In this document: in pieces, positions 26,906 to 39,775 of the stretch
Position numbering within the stretch: position 1 is the first letter of the stretch
Layout: each line of letters starts with the position of its first letter
NCBI GenBank assembly: GCA_008711295.1
Contig: VUYV01000155.1
Location: 132,850-196,849 of the forward strand
Direction: 5' to 3'
Length of the DNA stretch: 64,000 nucleotides
Source: Anarhynchus alexandrinus
Lineage: Eukaryota > Chordata > Aves > Charadriiformes > Charadriidae
The notes under the pieces: model-generated
Told to the model about the DNA's origin: nothing
Database searches by the model: none
What the model saw: the letters and a program-made list of their open reading frames with translations, nothing else
Translations under genes and position numbers: made by a program

Positions 26906-26988
26906 CCTACAGTCCTACAGAAGCAGCCGTATGNAAGGTCAGCCAAGATGGCCATCCTGTCCTACAGTCCTACAGAAGCAGCCGTATG
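26906..26988. other. Assembly join: 28-bp direct repeat flanking a single N (26934)
   Basis: The 28 bases at 26906-26933 recur at 26961-26988, with an N immediately after the first copy. The pattern fits unmerged contig ends or a small tandem duplication at a join. Confidence 0.75.
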
Positions 26989-28814
26989 TATACATACTAA
27001 CCTGTTACTATTTTTAAAATTGTTGTACTAGTAGAGATGAATTTTCCTGTGACATTTATTCCTCAAAGAGAGATTTTCATAACAATTTACTTCAGAGGCA
27101 AGAAACACAGCTCATCCAGAACATAAATACCTGCTAGGTTCTCGCCTGTGTTTAGGAGCTCCAGCTGTGGAGATTTCTGAAGGGTCTCTGCAGGAGGCAG
27201 AGTTCTGAATACCAGCCCATCATAACGAACACTTAAACAAATAAACAATAACTTCCCAAGCATGAAATCTACCTCAAAACCTGAAATTCTTTAAGCAGAC
27301 AAACGAGGAAGAGAGCAATTGCATTGGACTATCTATTTAACTTAGGAAAACCTTGAAAAGCTTAGAAGAGAAGATTCACTGAGCACCGAAACGAAGAGCT
27401 CAAATGAAAGCTGCATAGAATTGCTCGGAAAGGCAGGAAGTAAAGAATGGAGGGGATAGGGGAAAAAACTGCCTAATGCCAAACTCTGATCAGGACCTCC
27501 CATGTTGCCTACAAGAAAGATAAGAAAATTTCAGGGGAAGAAGCTGAACTCACTGGTACAAGCACAGTACGTGGCAAGACTTCATATTTTTTGGATGGTC
27601 TTGGAGTGTCAAAACATGTATTAACTGTTTTACATGTTAATAACCCGAGTGTCCTCTTGTGTCCTCCTGACAAACAGGTTTTTGGATTAAGATTTAATAT
27701 GAATATATACTAAAGATATGTACATATGCACAAATAATTAGCCCTGTTTTTCTTGATACGTATTTCCACATTACAAGGCTGCATCGTTTAAGTTGACCTA
27801 AGCCTCTTTCCCATTAATGTCTCTCCATTTGGTCAGATAATGCCCATAATCCTCATCCCAGCAAACTCTGAGGACATTTGAGATCAATTTCAACAGGAAC
27901 AGGAACAAGCAATTTTTGTATGTATTTGTATAAATCCAAATAGAATATTAGCACCTTTAATGTAACAACCTTTTTCTTTGCTTTAGTCCTATACACAGAT
28001 GACTAAGTACCCCAACTCTATCCTTGCAGCCCCCAATCAATTTTGTTAATCAAAATTTTCTATTCATCAAATAGCATTCTTCTTCCTCATTCTTTTCCTT
28101 TAATAGCGGGTATAACCTTGCTGTGATCATTCTACTTAGACATGAGAGATATAATGCTGTATCATCTCATTAAAAGATCCTTTAACAGGGATATCCGCCC
28201 TGTTAAAAGGAATAGAAGCCACTGCAGATTTCCCTTTGAAGTTACTACTGACTCCATTCTGCATTTTCTACTCAAGAAAATTCCCACTGGGAAAAACCTG
28301 GCAGTCCTTACTAAAGCCATACTCCAGGGTGTACCAGATTAAGATAAAGACTTCAGAAGAAACTATCTGGTTTGCTCAGTCACGTATACAATATGCAAGG
28401 TCCCTCCCAATGTGTTGGATTAACAAGGATGACACTCCTCCTCAGTGCAAATGATATTCCTTTATTATCTTGAATTTGACAGGTTTGTGCAATATAAATG
28501 TTTTTCATATGTCTTACTTGAAACTTCTGTAAAGCTCTAATAAACTTACAGCAGATATTTTTAAGGGCACAGTGCAGATATTCAATGCCATTGACAGTGT
28601 GCTTCCACAGTTCTTTGTATCTCCTGAAATCTCAATACATTTTCACAGGGTCAGTTCAGCTGTATGAATATTCTTATTCTGGTTTCACTTAATTCTTGCC
28701 TTAATTACTTGAAATTAAACAAAACTTATAGTTTAGGATATAATCAGCTGAATAGCTCACAGTTTATTACTGTGGACAAAGAGCCAGTGTGATTCTCCAA
28801 TTACTTGCAATTTT

Positions 28815-29110
28815 GTCTGGAAAAAGTGCTCTGAGAATACTGCATACAGTTCTGCTGCCTGTAATTCAAGGTTCGTGCTGAAAATGAAGGTGAATTCTTG
28901 GAATAACCACAAGAGCCACTGCTGTTTGGAAAACATGCTTCATAGTGAAAGACTCCAGGAGCACATCGCCTATTTATCTTCTCAAAGAGACTCTCTTAAC
29001 TGGTGACTGATTTGATCATGGTGAACACTGCAACATCTATCCAGAGGACACATATTGATGATAAACCCTTCCATCAAGCTCAGTGGAAATAAGACGAGTT
29101 CCAAATGTTC
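28815..29110 (+). repeat. Highly diverged CR1/L3-like LINE relic
   Basis: GAGAATACTGCATACAGTTC followed by TGCTGCC, and further on TCATAGTGAAAGACTCCAGG. This parallels the CR1/L3 ORF2 region 'tactgcgtacagttctggtcgcc ... gaaaggctcagggagctgggc'. Remains are too decayed for a reading frame; family and edges are recalled from consensus. Confidence 0.4.
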
Positions 29111-32100
29111 AAAGTTGATGACAGAGAAGTTGCATGGGATTCAGGTTACTTCTGTTCAGATGCAGACATCTAAAATATTACTTTCTTTACAGGGTAGGGA
29201 CAGCTATGAACATTTTCATCATACTACTTTTTTCATCTTAGGTAAATGAACTGTCCTCTAAAGGGCCTGTAATGGGAAGCTTGCTCAGATGTAGATAGAC
29301 ATCTAAATTAAAGTTTGGGGAGAAGAACTCCTTCATTCATATAAGAAATGTCACACATCTTTCAACAGGTATTAAAAGACTGCGAGGGACTTTTCACTGA
29401 TGGCTCTTCAAATAGAATAGGAAGCACTTCTTATACTACATTCCCAAATTTAAATCAGAACTAATTCAGAATACTCCTATACCTTGTGTCAGATATGAGG
29501 TCTGATGCAGTGATCACAATGCTCTTATCTGACCTTAAATGAATGCAGTTGATTTAAACCAAAAAGTAATTTCCAGAAACATTTCTTCATCAACTTAATT
29601 TTGCTACTTTAAAATTGTGCCATGAAACAAGTGTCATGATGTGCATAATCAAACCTGGATCTTTTATTTCTGCTTCAACTCTTCAAATTCAGTTTAGAGC
29701 TCTAGCTGAAATAAAACTGATTAATAATGAATTCCCTTACAAAGTGTGTGAATGGACCTTTCGCAAAAAAAGAAAGGAGACCTGTATAAATAACTTTATG
29801 TCACCAAACCTCTAATACTATGGTCTTGATATTCTTACAGAATTGTTGTAATTGCATTTCACAGACGCACTAACCTTTTATTCTTTCCTGATAGCAATGT
29901 TTATATGCTCATGGGTTCGATAATTCACCCATCCATAACACAAGTTTTCACTTCTGTCTTAGAAATCAAATTGTACGAGATAAAATAGGTGTCAGATGTA
30001 ATTAAAACCAAGGAATTAATTGCCTTCTTTTCATATTACCCTTAATTCAAAAAAGAATTTCTCAGTGTTCTTCTGTTTAGCAACCTTTATTATTTGCCTA
30101 CAGAATTTGCTACTCAGTGCTGAAATAATTCACCGTATGTAAGACTTCAATAAAAACTGTGCTCATGCCAAAGGAGTTCTAACACAGAACATAAAAATGC
30201 TCTCTTCTGTCTAAAAATTAAAATGTGAATAATGTTTTCAGCCTCGTAACCACACTAAATTATAAATGCAACAGAATGCAACACATATTTAACATCAAAG
30301 TTCTTAATTCATTCATTAGTTACAAATATTTTTGGCTCTAGTTTGAACCTTCAGCATTCTCAAATCTCCTTTCTTCCTCAGTTTTTTAATTCAGCTTGCA
30401 GTTTAGAAGATGTATTATAGACTTTTAAACATACTGTAGGTGCAACTTTTTGTCTTAAATCTACCATTTTAAACTTTAGGTGATAAATTGAAGGTTCAAC
30501 TTCTTTTTTTGTAGTTATGTGGGAGTATTTGACTTAAACTCATAAGCGTGAAAGCAGGTCCAGAGGTGCTTTAGATACTCACCCTCTCAACTTCAAAGTA
30601 GTAATATAAGCTTCTGCTTACAACCATGTGGGACATGTTTAGCTCTGGGCACATTTCACTATGTAACCTATATATGGCCAATGGGAAAGACCTACTTCTT
30701 TCCATAACCTGTTTTCCCCTTATAAAAAGAATTTAAATTCCTGTGAGTAATGAGAATCACATAAAATAATTTCAAAGCCAATTTTAAAATGGAAGAAGTT
30801 TTGATTGAAAGAAATTATTAAAATGACTTTGCTTACCTCTTCCTCTCTTGTTTCTGTATTGGGAATCTGTCATTCTGACTTGTAAGCGTTAAGTAATTTT
30901 CTGCCCTTTTCCTAAGTTTTGAAGACAGGCAGGAGGTTTTCAGTGTTTTCACCATTTTTCAGTATTGTTGGCTCCTTTTACATTTGTGTGTAATGAGCTT
31001 TGATTCTGACCATGAAGACAGAGAAATCAAATAATTCAGGAGGGCCCGAAGGGGCAGAGGCAGACAGACCACAGCTTAGTGTAAAACAGTTTCATGGTAT
31101 CATGGCAGTGATATGGCTGCTCTGGAATCCAAATGTGGCCAGGTTAGTACAGGAATCACTGAGCTGTTCCAGCAAGGTAATGCTCTATAAATAAGAATGA
31201 AATTTGTCTCTGCAGGTTAACTTTTATAAACTTCCATATCTGCTTAGTAGTAATACTCACCAAAACTTTGAACTCTTTTCCTTTTAAAGAACCAAGACAA
31301 AATAGGGGAAAAAAAATTACTTTGGCTCCCAACATTGTCATAATTAGACACTAATTTAGTTGCATACTGAGTGATGTCATGGAAGATTTCTAGGTAAAAA
31401 TAAATGTCAGTATATTGACTTCTGCTTGTTCAAACTGAATTCAGAATAGTACTACAAACAGTTTATTTGTTTTTTGGGTTTTTTTGCAAACCAAATCTTT
31501 GGGGTTCGCAAATGCTTGAGTTCACAAAGCAATATGGTCGTTTCTAGTCTTTTCCAGGCTATCTATTCTGAAATCCATTTTATGATTATCTTTAAAATTT
31601 CTTCCAAATCCTCTCCACACCACGCAAAGTTATCAAGTTTTAGTAAGACTATCCCATCACCACATTGCTTGAAGAACTGTACTTCTTTTAATGTTAATTT
31701 CCAATTTGAGATGTGATTGAAGAAATCAGGAAATAAGTACAAAATAGTTTTAGTTTGAGCTTCCTGCTCTGTTTTCTCTTGAACTTATCTTTGAACTGTT
31801 TTTTTTTTATCAGCCACTAAAATGTAAAGTATATTCACAGCTGTCCCTAACATTTCACATATCCTATGAGAAAAAGATTTTTCCATTTCTGATATTTTAC
31901 TGAAATGTATTGATTTCTTATTCTAACTTTTATTTCACTAGAATTATGTGTTGTTTCTTCTAAAGTCAGATTATTAGTCCCTAAGCTTTTTCTATATGCT
32001 TAGCCTTGCAAAGACTTTTGCATGTCTTTATCTTCATGCATGGGATATAATCAAGGTTGAGTGGAAGTTATGCCACTGAGTTCAAGATAAAAGGGAAATC

Positions 32101-33505
32101 TTTACAATTTTGATGCCCAATTTTCCAATTCCCTTGCTTGGTTTGAAGGCACTTCTGCGATCCTGGTGTAGTATTGCATTTTTAAGGATAGAGACTTTTT
32201 TCCAAAACGTGTCTTTACCTCTGTCTCAAGCTGATAACAAACAAATTAAATGAAAAAAAAACAAGAAGTGTGAATAGTCCTCTGTAGCCTCCCTCTCAAA
32301 AATATGGAAATGACGTCTTTAGCTTGTGTCATTCTCTGAAATGTCATTATTTAGAAAAGATTGAAGATTCTAGGGCTTTTTTGAGTATGTAGCCAAGATC
32401 AGATGTTCTTTTGAAGTGGAATTGCCTTTGTTCTAGAGCTATTTGGGATAAAGAATTAAGATTGACTCATAAGAAAAGGTATTGTTTTCCCTTAGGAAAA
32501 AAAAAATAGAAATTCCAGTTTCCCCTGACAAAAAAGACAAGTTACTAAAAAGGATGGAAATGAGATATTATTTGTTCTGTTACACTTGTTCCAAAACACA
32601 ATAAATGCAGTATAGCTACTGTAAACCACCAAGTGATACTGTATATCTTGTACTTAACAAGGGCAAATATATTACATTTTAAAAAGTTGTTTTCATGGCA
32701 AATAGAAAAATGACTATTAGAGATAAAGGAATTGGCAGAGAAGTTTTACTTGGGTCCAATATCATAGATACCAAATCACCCACAAAGGGTTAGTATGTAC
32801 ATGTATAGTATTATTCCTATCTATGCTGGACATAAGTGATTTTTTTTCTGGTGTGGCCTCATAGATTACACAAGATTTTTTACTTTTAAATCTAATGTAT
32901 TCGCATCTACCTCATCTGTTGCACTTCAGCAGGAAACATCTTATTGAAGACACACAGCAATTCACATCCCTCTTATCTACATATACTCTGTCATTGCATG
33001 GGGTCAGGGACATGAGAATGGTTTTTTACAGCTGGCAGTCAAAGATATTTTGCAGGACTTCCTCAGTATGTGAACAAACTCAACTGATGAAGCAGTTGGA
33101 AACAACACCACAATAAGTCCCAGAAATGGCCAAGCAGAAACAAAGAAAATGTGTTCCTGAACTTCAAGTTTTCTTACTAAAAGTGCTGTCTTCATAAAAC
33201 CTCTCAAAAGATATATCTTTTGAAATTTAACTGGCATTTTGGTTCATTGGAGTATTATCACATCCCAAAGATTCTTAACTCCCTGATAATCAAAGCAAAG
33301 CAAAGTTAATGAGCCCAACACTCACTCACAGGATGGGTGTTTTAAACTCTTGCTCATTTAAAAAAAAAAGTCTTAAAGTAGCATAAATATACATGTCGAT
33401 TTTTTAAAAGATATTTGCATATAATAATTACATATATATGTTAAAATGAACCTCCTAAATTAGGTAGCTAACATATTTATCTTCAGAATAAAAGAGTTAA
33501 ATTCA

Positions 33506-34845
33506 GGAACAGCAAGATGGAGGATCCAGGTAACTACAAGTCAGTCAGCCTCACCTTGACCCCTGGGAAGGTAGTTGAGCAAATTGTCCTGGAAGCCCTT
33601 TCCAAACATATGAAGGACAAGGTCATTGGGAGCAGTCAGCATGGATTTAGGAAGAGAAAATCATGCCAAAAGGACCTGAAAGCCTTCTATGGTGAAATGA
33701 CTAGCTCAGTGGATGAGGGGATATTGCTTATCTCGAATTTAGCAAGGCTATCTGCAATGTCTCCCATAATACTCTCCTTGAGAAACTGATGAAGTACAGG
33801 ATAGATCAGCGAGGTGAGCTGGAAACCAGCTGAACTGTTGGGCTTAAAGGCCTGTGGTCAGCAGCACAAAGTCCAGTTGGAAGCCAGCCACTGGTGGTGT
33901 TTCCCAGGGGTCAGTACTGAGGCCAGTACAGTTTAACATCTTCAGTAATGACCTGGACGATGCGACAGAGTGCACCCTCACCAAATTTGCAGATGATACA
34001 AACTTGGAAAGAATAGTTGATACAGCAGATATTTGTGCTGACAAAGGGACCTTAACAGGCTAAAGAAATGGGCAAACAATAATCTCAAGAAGTTCAATAA
34101 AGGGAAATGCTAAATCTGGCACCTGGGAAGGACTAACCATGTGCACTGGTGCAGGCTGGGAAGCAGCTTTTTGGAAAAGGCTCTGGCAACCCTGCTGGAA
34201 GAGCCAGCAATGTGCCCTAGTGGCAAGGAAGGAAAATAGCCCTTCCTGGGATGAATCAAGAACAGGATCGCATCACCTGTAGGTTGAATGTGTGATCTTT
34301 CCCCTCTCCTCAGCACTGGGGAGGCCACAACTGGAGTGCTAGGTCCAGTCCCGGACTCCCTGATAGAAGAAGGCAATGAACATACTGAAGTGAGTTGAGC
34401 ACAGGGCCATGAAGATGATGAAGGGCTTGGAGCATGTGAGCTACGTAGAGAGGCTAAGACAGCTTGCATTGTTCAGCCTGGACAAGATGCTCAGGGGCAT
34501 CTTATCCATGTATATAAATATCTGATGAGTGCAGAAGCTAAGAATATGGAGCCAGTCTCTTCTCAATAGTATCTGGAGAAAGGTCAAGCGGTGATAGGAC
34601 ACTATTGAAATAGAGGAAATTCCATTTAAACTTAAGAAAAAAAAATCATTGTGAGAGTAGTCAAACACTGAAGCAGGTTTCCCAGAGAGCTTGTACAACC
34701 TTCACCCTTGGAGGTATTCAGTAACTGCCTGGACATGACCCGGAGCAGCCTGCTTTTGGTGACCCTACTTGGAGCAAGAGGGGTTGGACAAGACAATTTC
34801 CAGAGGTCCCCTTCAATCTCACCTCAGTTCTGCAATTCTGTTCTT
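33506..34845 (+). mobile_element. CR1 LINE, long but degenerate ORF2 fragment
   Basis: A 1.3-kb 5'-truncated CR1. Reverse-transcriptase sequence is seen in pieces: 33517-33789 (GNYKSVSLT, SSQHGFRKRKSC) and 33854-34063 ([15 protein letters not shown], then KFADDTNLE, where ADD is the catalytic-type motif). Frames shift between pieces and stops accumulate. Further along come the C-terminal region and the 3' tail (GAGGGGTTGGACAAGACAAT) ending in ATTCTGTTC. It is much more diverged than the CR1 copies at 12666 and 51501, so an older subfamily. Sense is opposite to KCND2. Confidence 0.9.
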
Positions 34846-36361
34846 CAAGAATAAAATATTGTGCTGTAAGGCTATATCCCCTACATTGTAACACTCCTTG
34901 TGGAATTAACGATAAAGCAGCTTTTCCCTGCTTCGTGACTGAGTAAGAGACAGCTAAGACTGTTCTTAAAATCCATGGCCCCAGCATGGTGTGATGGTTG
35001 CCAGAGAGCCTGGCACAACAGTGTCAGGAAAGTCAGTTCAGGTATCTCATGAATTAGAGAAGACTAGACTTTGCAAAACCTACATTAACATTCTTTGATG
35101 ACTTTAGAAGATAAACAGTACAGACTGAGGAGTCAGGGGAAGTCAGGGGACTTCAGAAGAATCAGAAGACTTACTTATCGGTCTGGTAACTCATGAGAGT
35201 CTTTAAAACAAACTTTTCTTTTGTATTTATGTGATGTATTGCTTAAACTAGAAAATTATGACAGTTTAAACAAGCTACTGCAATGAAAGATTACTTATTT
35301 TATTCATTATCTGGTCTATCAAGTGTTCTAAAGTGTTAGGTCCAAGTTTTCTAAGAAGTTAATGGCTTCAAATTCTTAAAAGTCTTTGAATAGATATTTA
35401 AAATTGCTGGCTTTATGGTCACAAGCAATAACTTTCAATTCTTTTAGCCTCATAGACAAAAAAAAGTTACATATACATTACTGGTATCCTGTGGAAGCTA
35501 TTTAATTTTAAAGACATTTTCTGCAACTTTCTTCAGTAGTAAGATTTTCAAAGAAATCACTGGAAGTAATAGTTGAGAATTTAGAAACATTTTTCATTGT
35601 AACATCCACCTAACCCATTTTTCTGTCCAGTATACCTCTTAACTTTTTGCTAGAAAAGAAATGCCACACATACTCATTTTTAATTAAAAACAAAATAATC
35701 CCTCAGACTAAGTATGCAACAAGCAACATGTATATTGCTAACTGGAAATTTCCTGGTAAAAGTTTTCTGTTGATATGATATTTATGATGCGACAATGTGA
35801 TGACAATGTGTTGAACGAAAAATATTTTGTTAGAAAATCTTAGGACTTCTGGTGACCCATAAGAAGTAACAGCAGGGACATTTTTGAATTTTAGAATCTC
35901 CATTCCCATAGCACATAGGCTTGAAGCACCTACCCAAAACACAGCAATCAAATGCTTCATTGCTTTTGAAGTGACATAAGGACTTAAGAATTCATACGTT
36001 GTGTCAGATCAAAGATGTATCTAGGCCAGGATCTTGTGGCCATTACTGACTGCATAGAAGAGTGAAAACAGAGCAAACATATCTAACGCTTTCCCTGAAT
36101 ATTGTCTCGTCCTCCATCTATTTTCAGTTCAGGGATTACATGAAGCAGATAGCTTTTCTATGTACTTACAAACATAAATGAATTTCTCTTCCATGAATTT
36201 GCCTAGCTATCCCCTTGAGTAAAAGTAAGTTTTTAAATACCTATTATGTGAGATACTGCAGAGTTCAGTGAGTTTCTGGTTTGCTGAACATCTTGAGAAA
36301 AACATTGAGTGCCTAAAAACTATAAACTCTCTTAATACAGGATGAAAGTAAAGGTTAATGA
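34846..36361. other. Intronic sequence, no gene; one ancient repeat
   Basis: AT-rich, no exon recognised. The segment at 35995-36215 is an old interspersed repeat (listed separately). Confidence 0.65.
35995..36215 (+). repeat. Ancient amniote interspersed repeat ('aagatgtatctaggccaggatc' type)
   Basis: TCAAAGATGTATCTAGGCCA, then GGATCTTGTGGCCATTACTG and, later, AATGAATTTCTCTTCCATGAA. It follows an old repeat family common in turtle, crocodilian and bird DNA ('aagatccatctagcccagtatcctg ... cagtggcca'), recalled rather than searched. Confidence 0.45.
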
Positions 36362-36453
36362 ATCATAGAGTGGTTTGGGTTGGAAGGGACCTTAAAGATC
36401 ATCTAGTTCCAGCCCCCTGCCATGGGCAGGGACACCAACCACTAGACCACACT
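36362..36453 (-). mobile_element. CR1 LINE 3' end, reverse orientation
   Basis: ATCATAGAGTGGTTTGGGTT followed by GGAAGGGACCTTAAAGATCA and CCCCCTGCCATGGGCAGGGA is the reverse complement of the CR1 3' untranslated tail. Only about 90 bp remains. Its 3' two-thirds is repeated at 37467-37533 as part of the suspected false duplication. Confidence 0.88.
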
Positions 36454-38545
36454 AAAGCATTCATAGTCAAATAATCTATAATTTAAATAAAATAAAAAAA
36501 AGATCCTTACATTTTTAACTTAAACATTGTAGCTTGACCTGCCATTTATCTGACACGTAATTTGGTATATAATCATATTATATATATTCTTCTTCTTCTG
36601 TATTAGCACAATTTTAGTAAACAGAATTTCCGTCATATTTATTTCCTCTAATGCATTTCTAAGGTCTTCATAGTCATGACTATGGTTGATGAATACTGTT
36701 AGTCATATGATTGATGAGTAAGTTAACAACTAAAAATTTTCATGGAATAATTTTCCAGGCTTCTTGCAGAACATTCAATATGGAAGGCATTGTTATTTTT
36801 TCATAGCTTAATTGCAGTGCTTCAAAAGACTGAGCATTGAAACAGCCCTTGCAAATATTTAATGACATCGATCTGCTAAAAACAGACACATACCTTAGGT
36901 TCCCATTGTTCCTTCTACCAAAACCAGTGTTACTTTTTAGCATTTTCCCCTCATTTAACTGAAGGAAAAATAGTATTCCTTGTATTCCTTGCTGAAACAA
37001 ACGTAATTATGTACTCTGCAAATAATCTTTTTTCTTTCTTCCCCCCTGAAGCTCAAACCTGATGAGTGGCTCCTGGAAAGCAAATTCTTCTTGGGAACAT
37101 TTGCTCATATGAAACCAATTGAAAATGGAAATGTTCTTCATGCATAACCCCAAACTAAAACTTCATGTCTCCCCAAGACTAAACACATGGTCACACACAA
37201 AGGAACAGGAACTTGGACCACGGTGGACAAGAGCACCACCTGGTGATGCCTTCCCTTTGGCTACCTTGCCCTACTGCCATGCACTGACCCTGGTCTCCTC
37301 CTTAGTTCACGCTAGCACGGGAAGAGAAGCAGCAACTTTCAAAATCCCCCCGCATCTTCCGTGTCCTAATAAAAAATGCTTCTTCAGGTACCTTAACTTT
37401 CAATTACACTTTCAGGTCTTAAATTCTTGTTCTGAAGTTACTTTGTTTTTTTTCCTCCCCGTTTGNGGACCTTAAAGATCATCTAGTTCCAGCCCCCTGC
37501 CATGGGCAGGGACACCAACCACTAGACCACACTAAAGCATTCATAGTCAAATAATCTATAATTTAAATAAAATAAAAAAAAGATCCTTACATTTTTAACT
37601 TAAACATTGTAGCTTGACCTGCCATTTATCTGACACGTAATTTGGTATATAATCATATTATATATATTCTTCTTCTTCTGTATTAGCACAATTTTAGTAA
37701 ACAGAATTTCCGTCATATTTATTTCCTCTAATGCATTTCTAAGGTCTTCATAGTCATGACTATGGTTGATGAATACTGTTAGTCATATGATTGATGAGTA
37801 AGTTAACAACTAAAAATTTTCATGGAATAATTTTCCAGGCTTCTTGCAGAACATTCAATATGGAAGGCATTGTTATTTTTTCATAGCTTAATTGCAGTGC
37901 TTCAAAAGACTGAGCATTGAAACAGCCCTTGCAAATATTTAATGACATCGATCTGCTAAAAACAGACACATACCTTAGGTTCCCATTGTTCCTTCTACCA
38001 AAACCAGTGTTACTTTTTAGCATTTTCCCCTCATTTAACTGAAGGAAAAATAGTATTCCTTGTATTCCTTGCTGAAACAAACGTAATTATGTACTCTGCA
38101 AATAATCTTTTTTCTTTCTTCCCCCCTGAAGCTCAAACCTGATGAGTGGCTCCTGGAAAGCAAATTCTTCTTGGGAACATTTGCTCATATGAAACCAATT
38201 GAAAATGGAAATGTTCTTCATGCATAACCCCAAACTAAAACTTCATGTCTCCCCAAGACTAAACACATGGTCACACACAAAGGAACAGGAACTTGGACCA
38301 CGGTGGACAAGAGCACCACCTGGTGATGCCTTCCCTTTGGCTACCTTGCCCTACTGCCATGCACTGACCCTGGTCTCCTCCTTAGTTCACGCTAGCACGG
38401 GAAGAGAAGCAGCAACTTTCAAAATCCCCCCGCATCTTCCGTGTCCTAATAAAAAATGCTTCTTCAGGTACCTTAACTTTCAATTACACTTTCAGGTCTT
38501 AAATTCTTGTTCTGAAGTTACTTTGTTTTTTTTCCTCCCCGTTTG
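36387..38545. repeat. 1079-bp tandem duplication around a single N, probable assembly artefact
   Basis: 36387-37465 and 37467-38545 show no difference that I could see on line-by-line comparison. They are separated by one N (37466) at a constant offset of 1080. The first copy begins inside a CR1 fragment and the second is cut at the same internal point, which is what unmerged overlapping contig ends give. The repeated DNA is otherwise ordinary intron and includes duplicated chance open frames. The true locus is probably about 1.08 kb shorter. Confidence 0.9.
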
Positions 38546-39459
38546 GGAACATTATACCATCTGGCAAGGGGTTTCTTTTTTGAATTTTCTAGAACCAAAT
38601 TTCCATGATCAGGTCCATTTTGATTTTTTACAGAATGCCAGGAAGCAATAATCTGGATATAAAATGAGGAAGGCATTATACACAGACTACCTGTGAAAAA
38701 AAGCATTTCTGGAAATACATGTTTTAGGCTACAAAATTCACAAGGACAAGACGATTTTAAAGAGAAATGTAGATCAAGAAATCCTGCTCTATCAAGCATT
38801 TTTAAGATTTTTTTCACATTTTTTGCTCCAATCTAATAATAACTATGGCTGAAGATTGGACTGTGATGCAATTTATACTTCTAAAGATACCTGCTTGTCC
38901 TCTTTTCTGAGATCTTTGTCTAGTAAAGATTCTTTATTGAGACATAATCCATAACTCTCTGAAGTCAACAGGATCCCTAACGGGCTTTGGAGCAGCCACT
39001 AATTTACTTACCATTTGCCTAAAGGACACAACTTTAACTGTAATTATTTTTCTGTCATTAATAGTCAACTTAATTTATATTCAAAATGTTCTAAAATGAT
39101 TTTGTAAAAATGTTATCTTTAGTTTTAAACAATGGAAAAGATTTTGATTAATTTTATGATTACAAGAACAAATTAGCATGAAAGTAGGTTAAAAATTGCA
39201 AACATGCCTTTGATGAAGAAAATTTCTGGGCTCCCTGCCAATTTTAAAAGAAAAGAGAGAGGTTCAAGGTAAAGATGTTACTGTTTAGCTAGTGTCTGAG
39301 TCAGAATCTAGAAGCAGAGTCTTACATTTTGACTCCTTACATATGCAAGAAGTCTTACTGAAATTAAGTGGGGCAAAAATAAAGCACTCAAAAGAAGGAG
39401 ATGTAGCAGATGATAGACAAAAATGTGCTGCAGCACTGTCCAAGATTTGAACAGTCTTG

Positions 39460-39640
39460 TACATATCGAAGTATATATAAGGTATGCTGCTAAAATATAT
39501 AGTGTAATCGCATATAACTTATTTATATGATTATATGTGCTACATTTCTACTCTGTATTTGTGTATGCTTATATGTGTATATACATATGTACACAGATAC
39601 ACACACGCTATGTAATTATTTGCTATAAATTGTATATTGT
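39460..39640. repeat. TA/TG-rich low-complexity tract
   Basis: Repeated TATATA, TATATG, GTGTATAT and ACACAC steps over about 180 bp; imperfect alternating purine-pyrimidine DNA. Confidence 0.6.
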
Positions 39641-39721
39641 ACATTTTTAATAGGTCCTAAAAAGTGTGTAGAGAAGAAAAATTCAAATAGGCAGTAACTT
39701 AGCGTTGAGGCACCTCATACG

Positions 39722-39775
39722 TGTTTGGTTTTGTTTTGGGTTTTTTTGTTTCTTTGTTTGTTTTGTTCTTTTTTC
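39722..39775. repeat. T-rich tract with G interruptions
   Basis: TTTTGTTTTGGGTTTTTTTG followed by TTTCTTTGTTTG-type units. It reads as an A-rich tail on the minus strand, but no retrocopy was recognised next to it. Confidence 0.6.

Larger units (their letters stand above)
17819..33505. other. Long intronic stretch, no gene
   Basis: AT-rich sequence without a recognisable exon. It holds the TATC microsatellite (22371-22418), short tandem repeats (20910-20971, 22290-22335), a hairpin at 25781-25800, an assembly join at 26934, a possible old reverse-transcriptase scrap (26385-26530) and a CR1/L3 relic (28815-29110). Short open frames here look like chance. Confidence 0.65.

Noticed and set aside
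33517..34063. Reverse-transcriptase-like open frames as a possible active system or retron
   Set aside because: They are pieces of a frame-shifted avian CR1 element with a normal CR1 3' end.
36740..38080. Two identical 86-codon minus-strand frames as a duplicated small gene
   Set aside because: They are the same chance frame counted twice because of the suspected false duplication around the N at 37466.
39722..39775. T-rich tract as the poly-A tail of a processed pseudogene on the minus strand
   Set aside because: No gene-like sequence or target-site duplication was recognised next to it.
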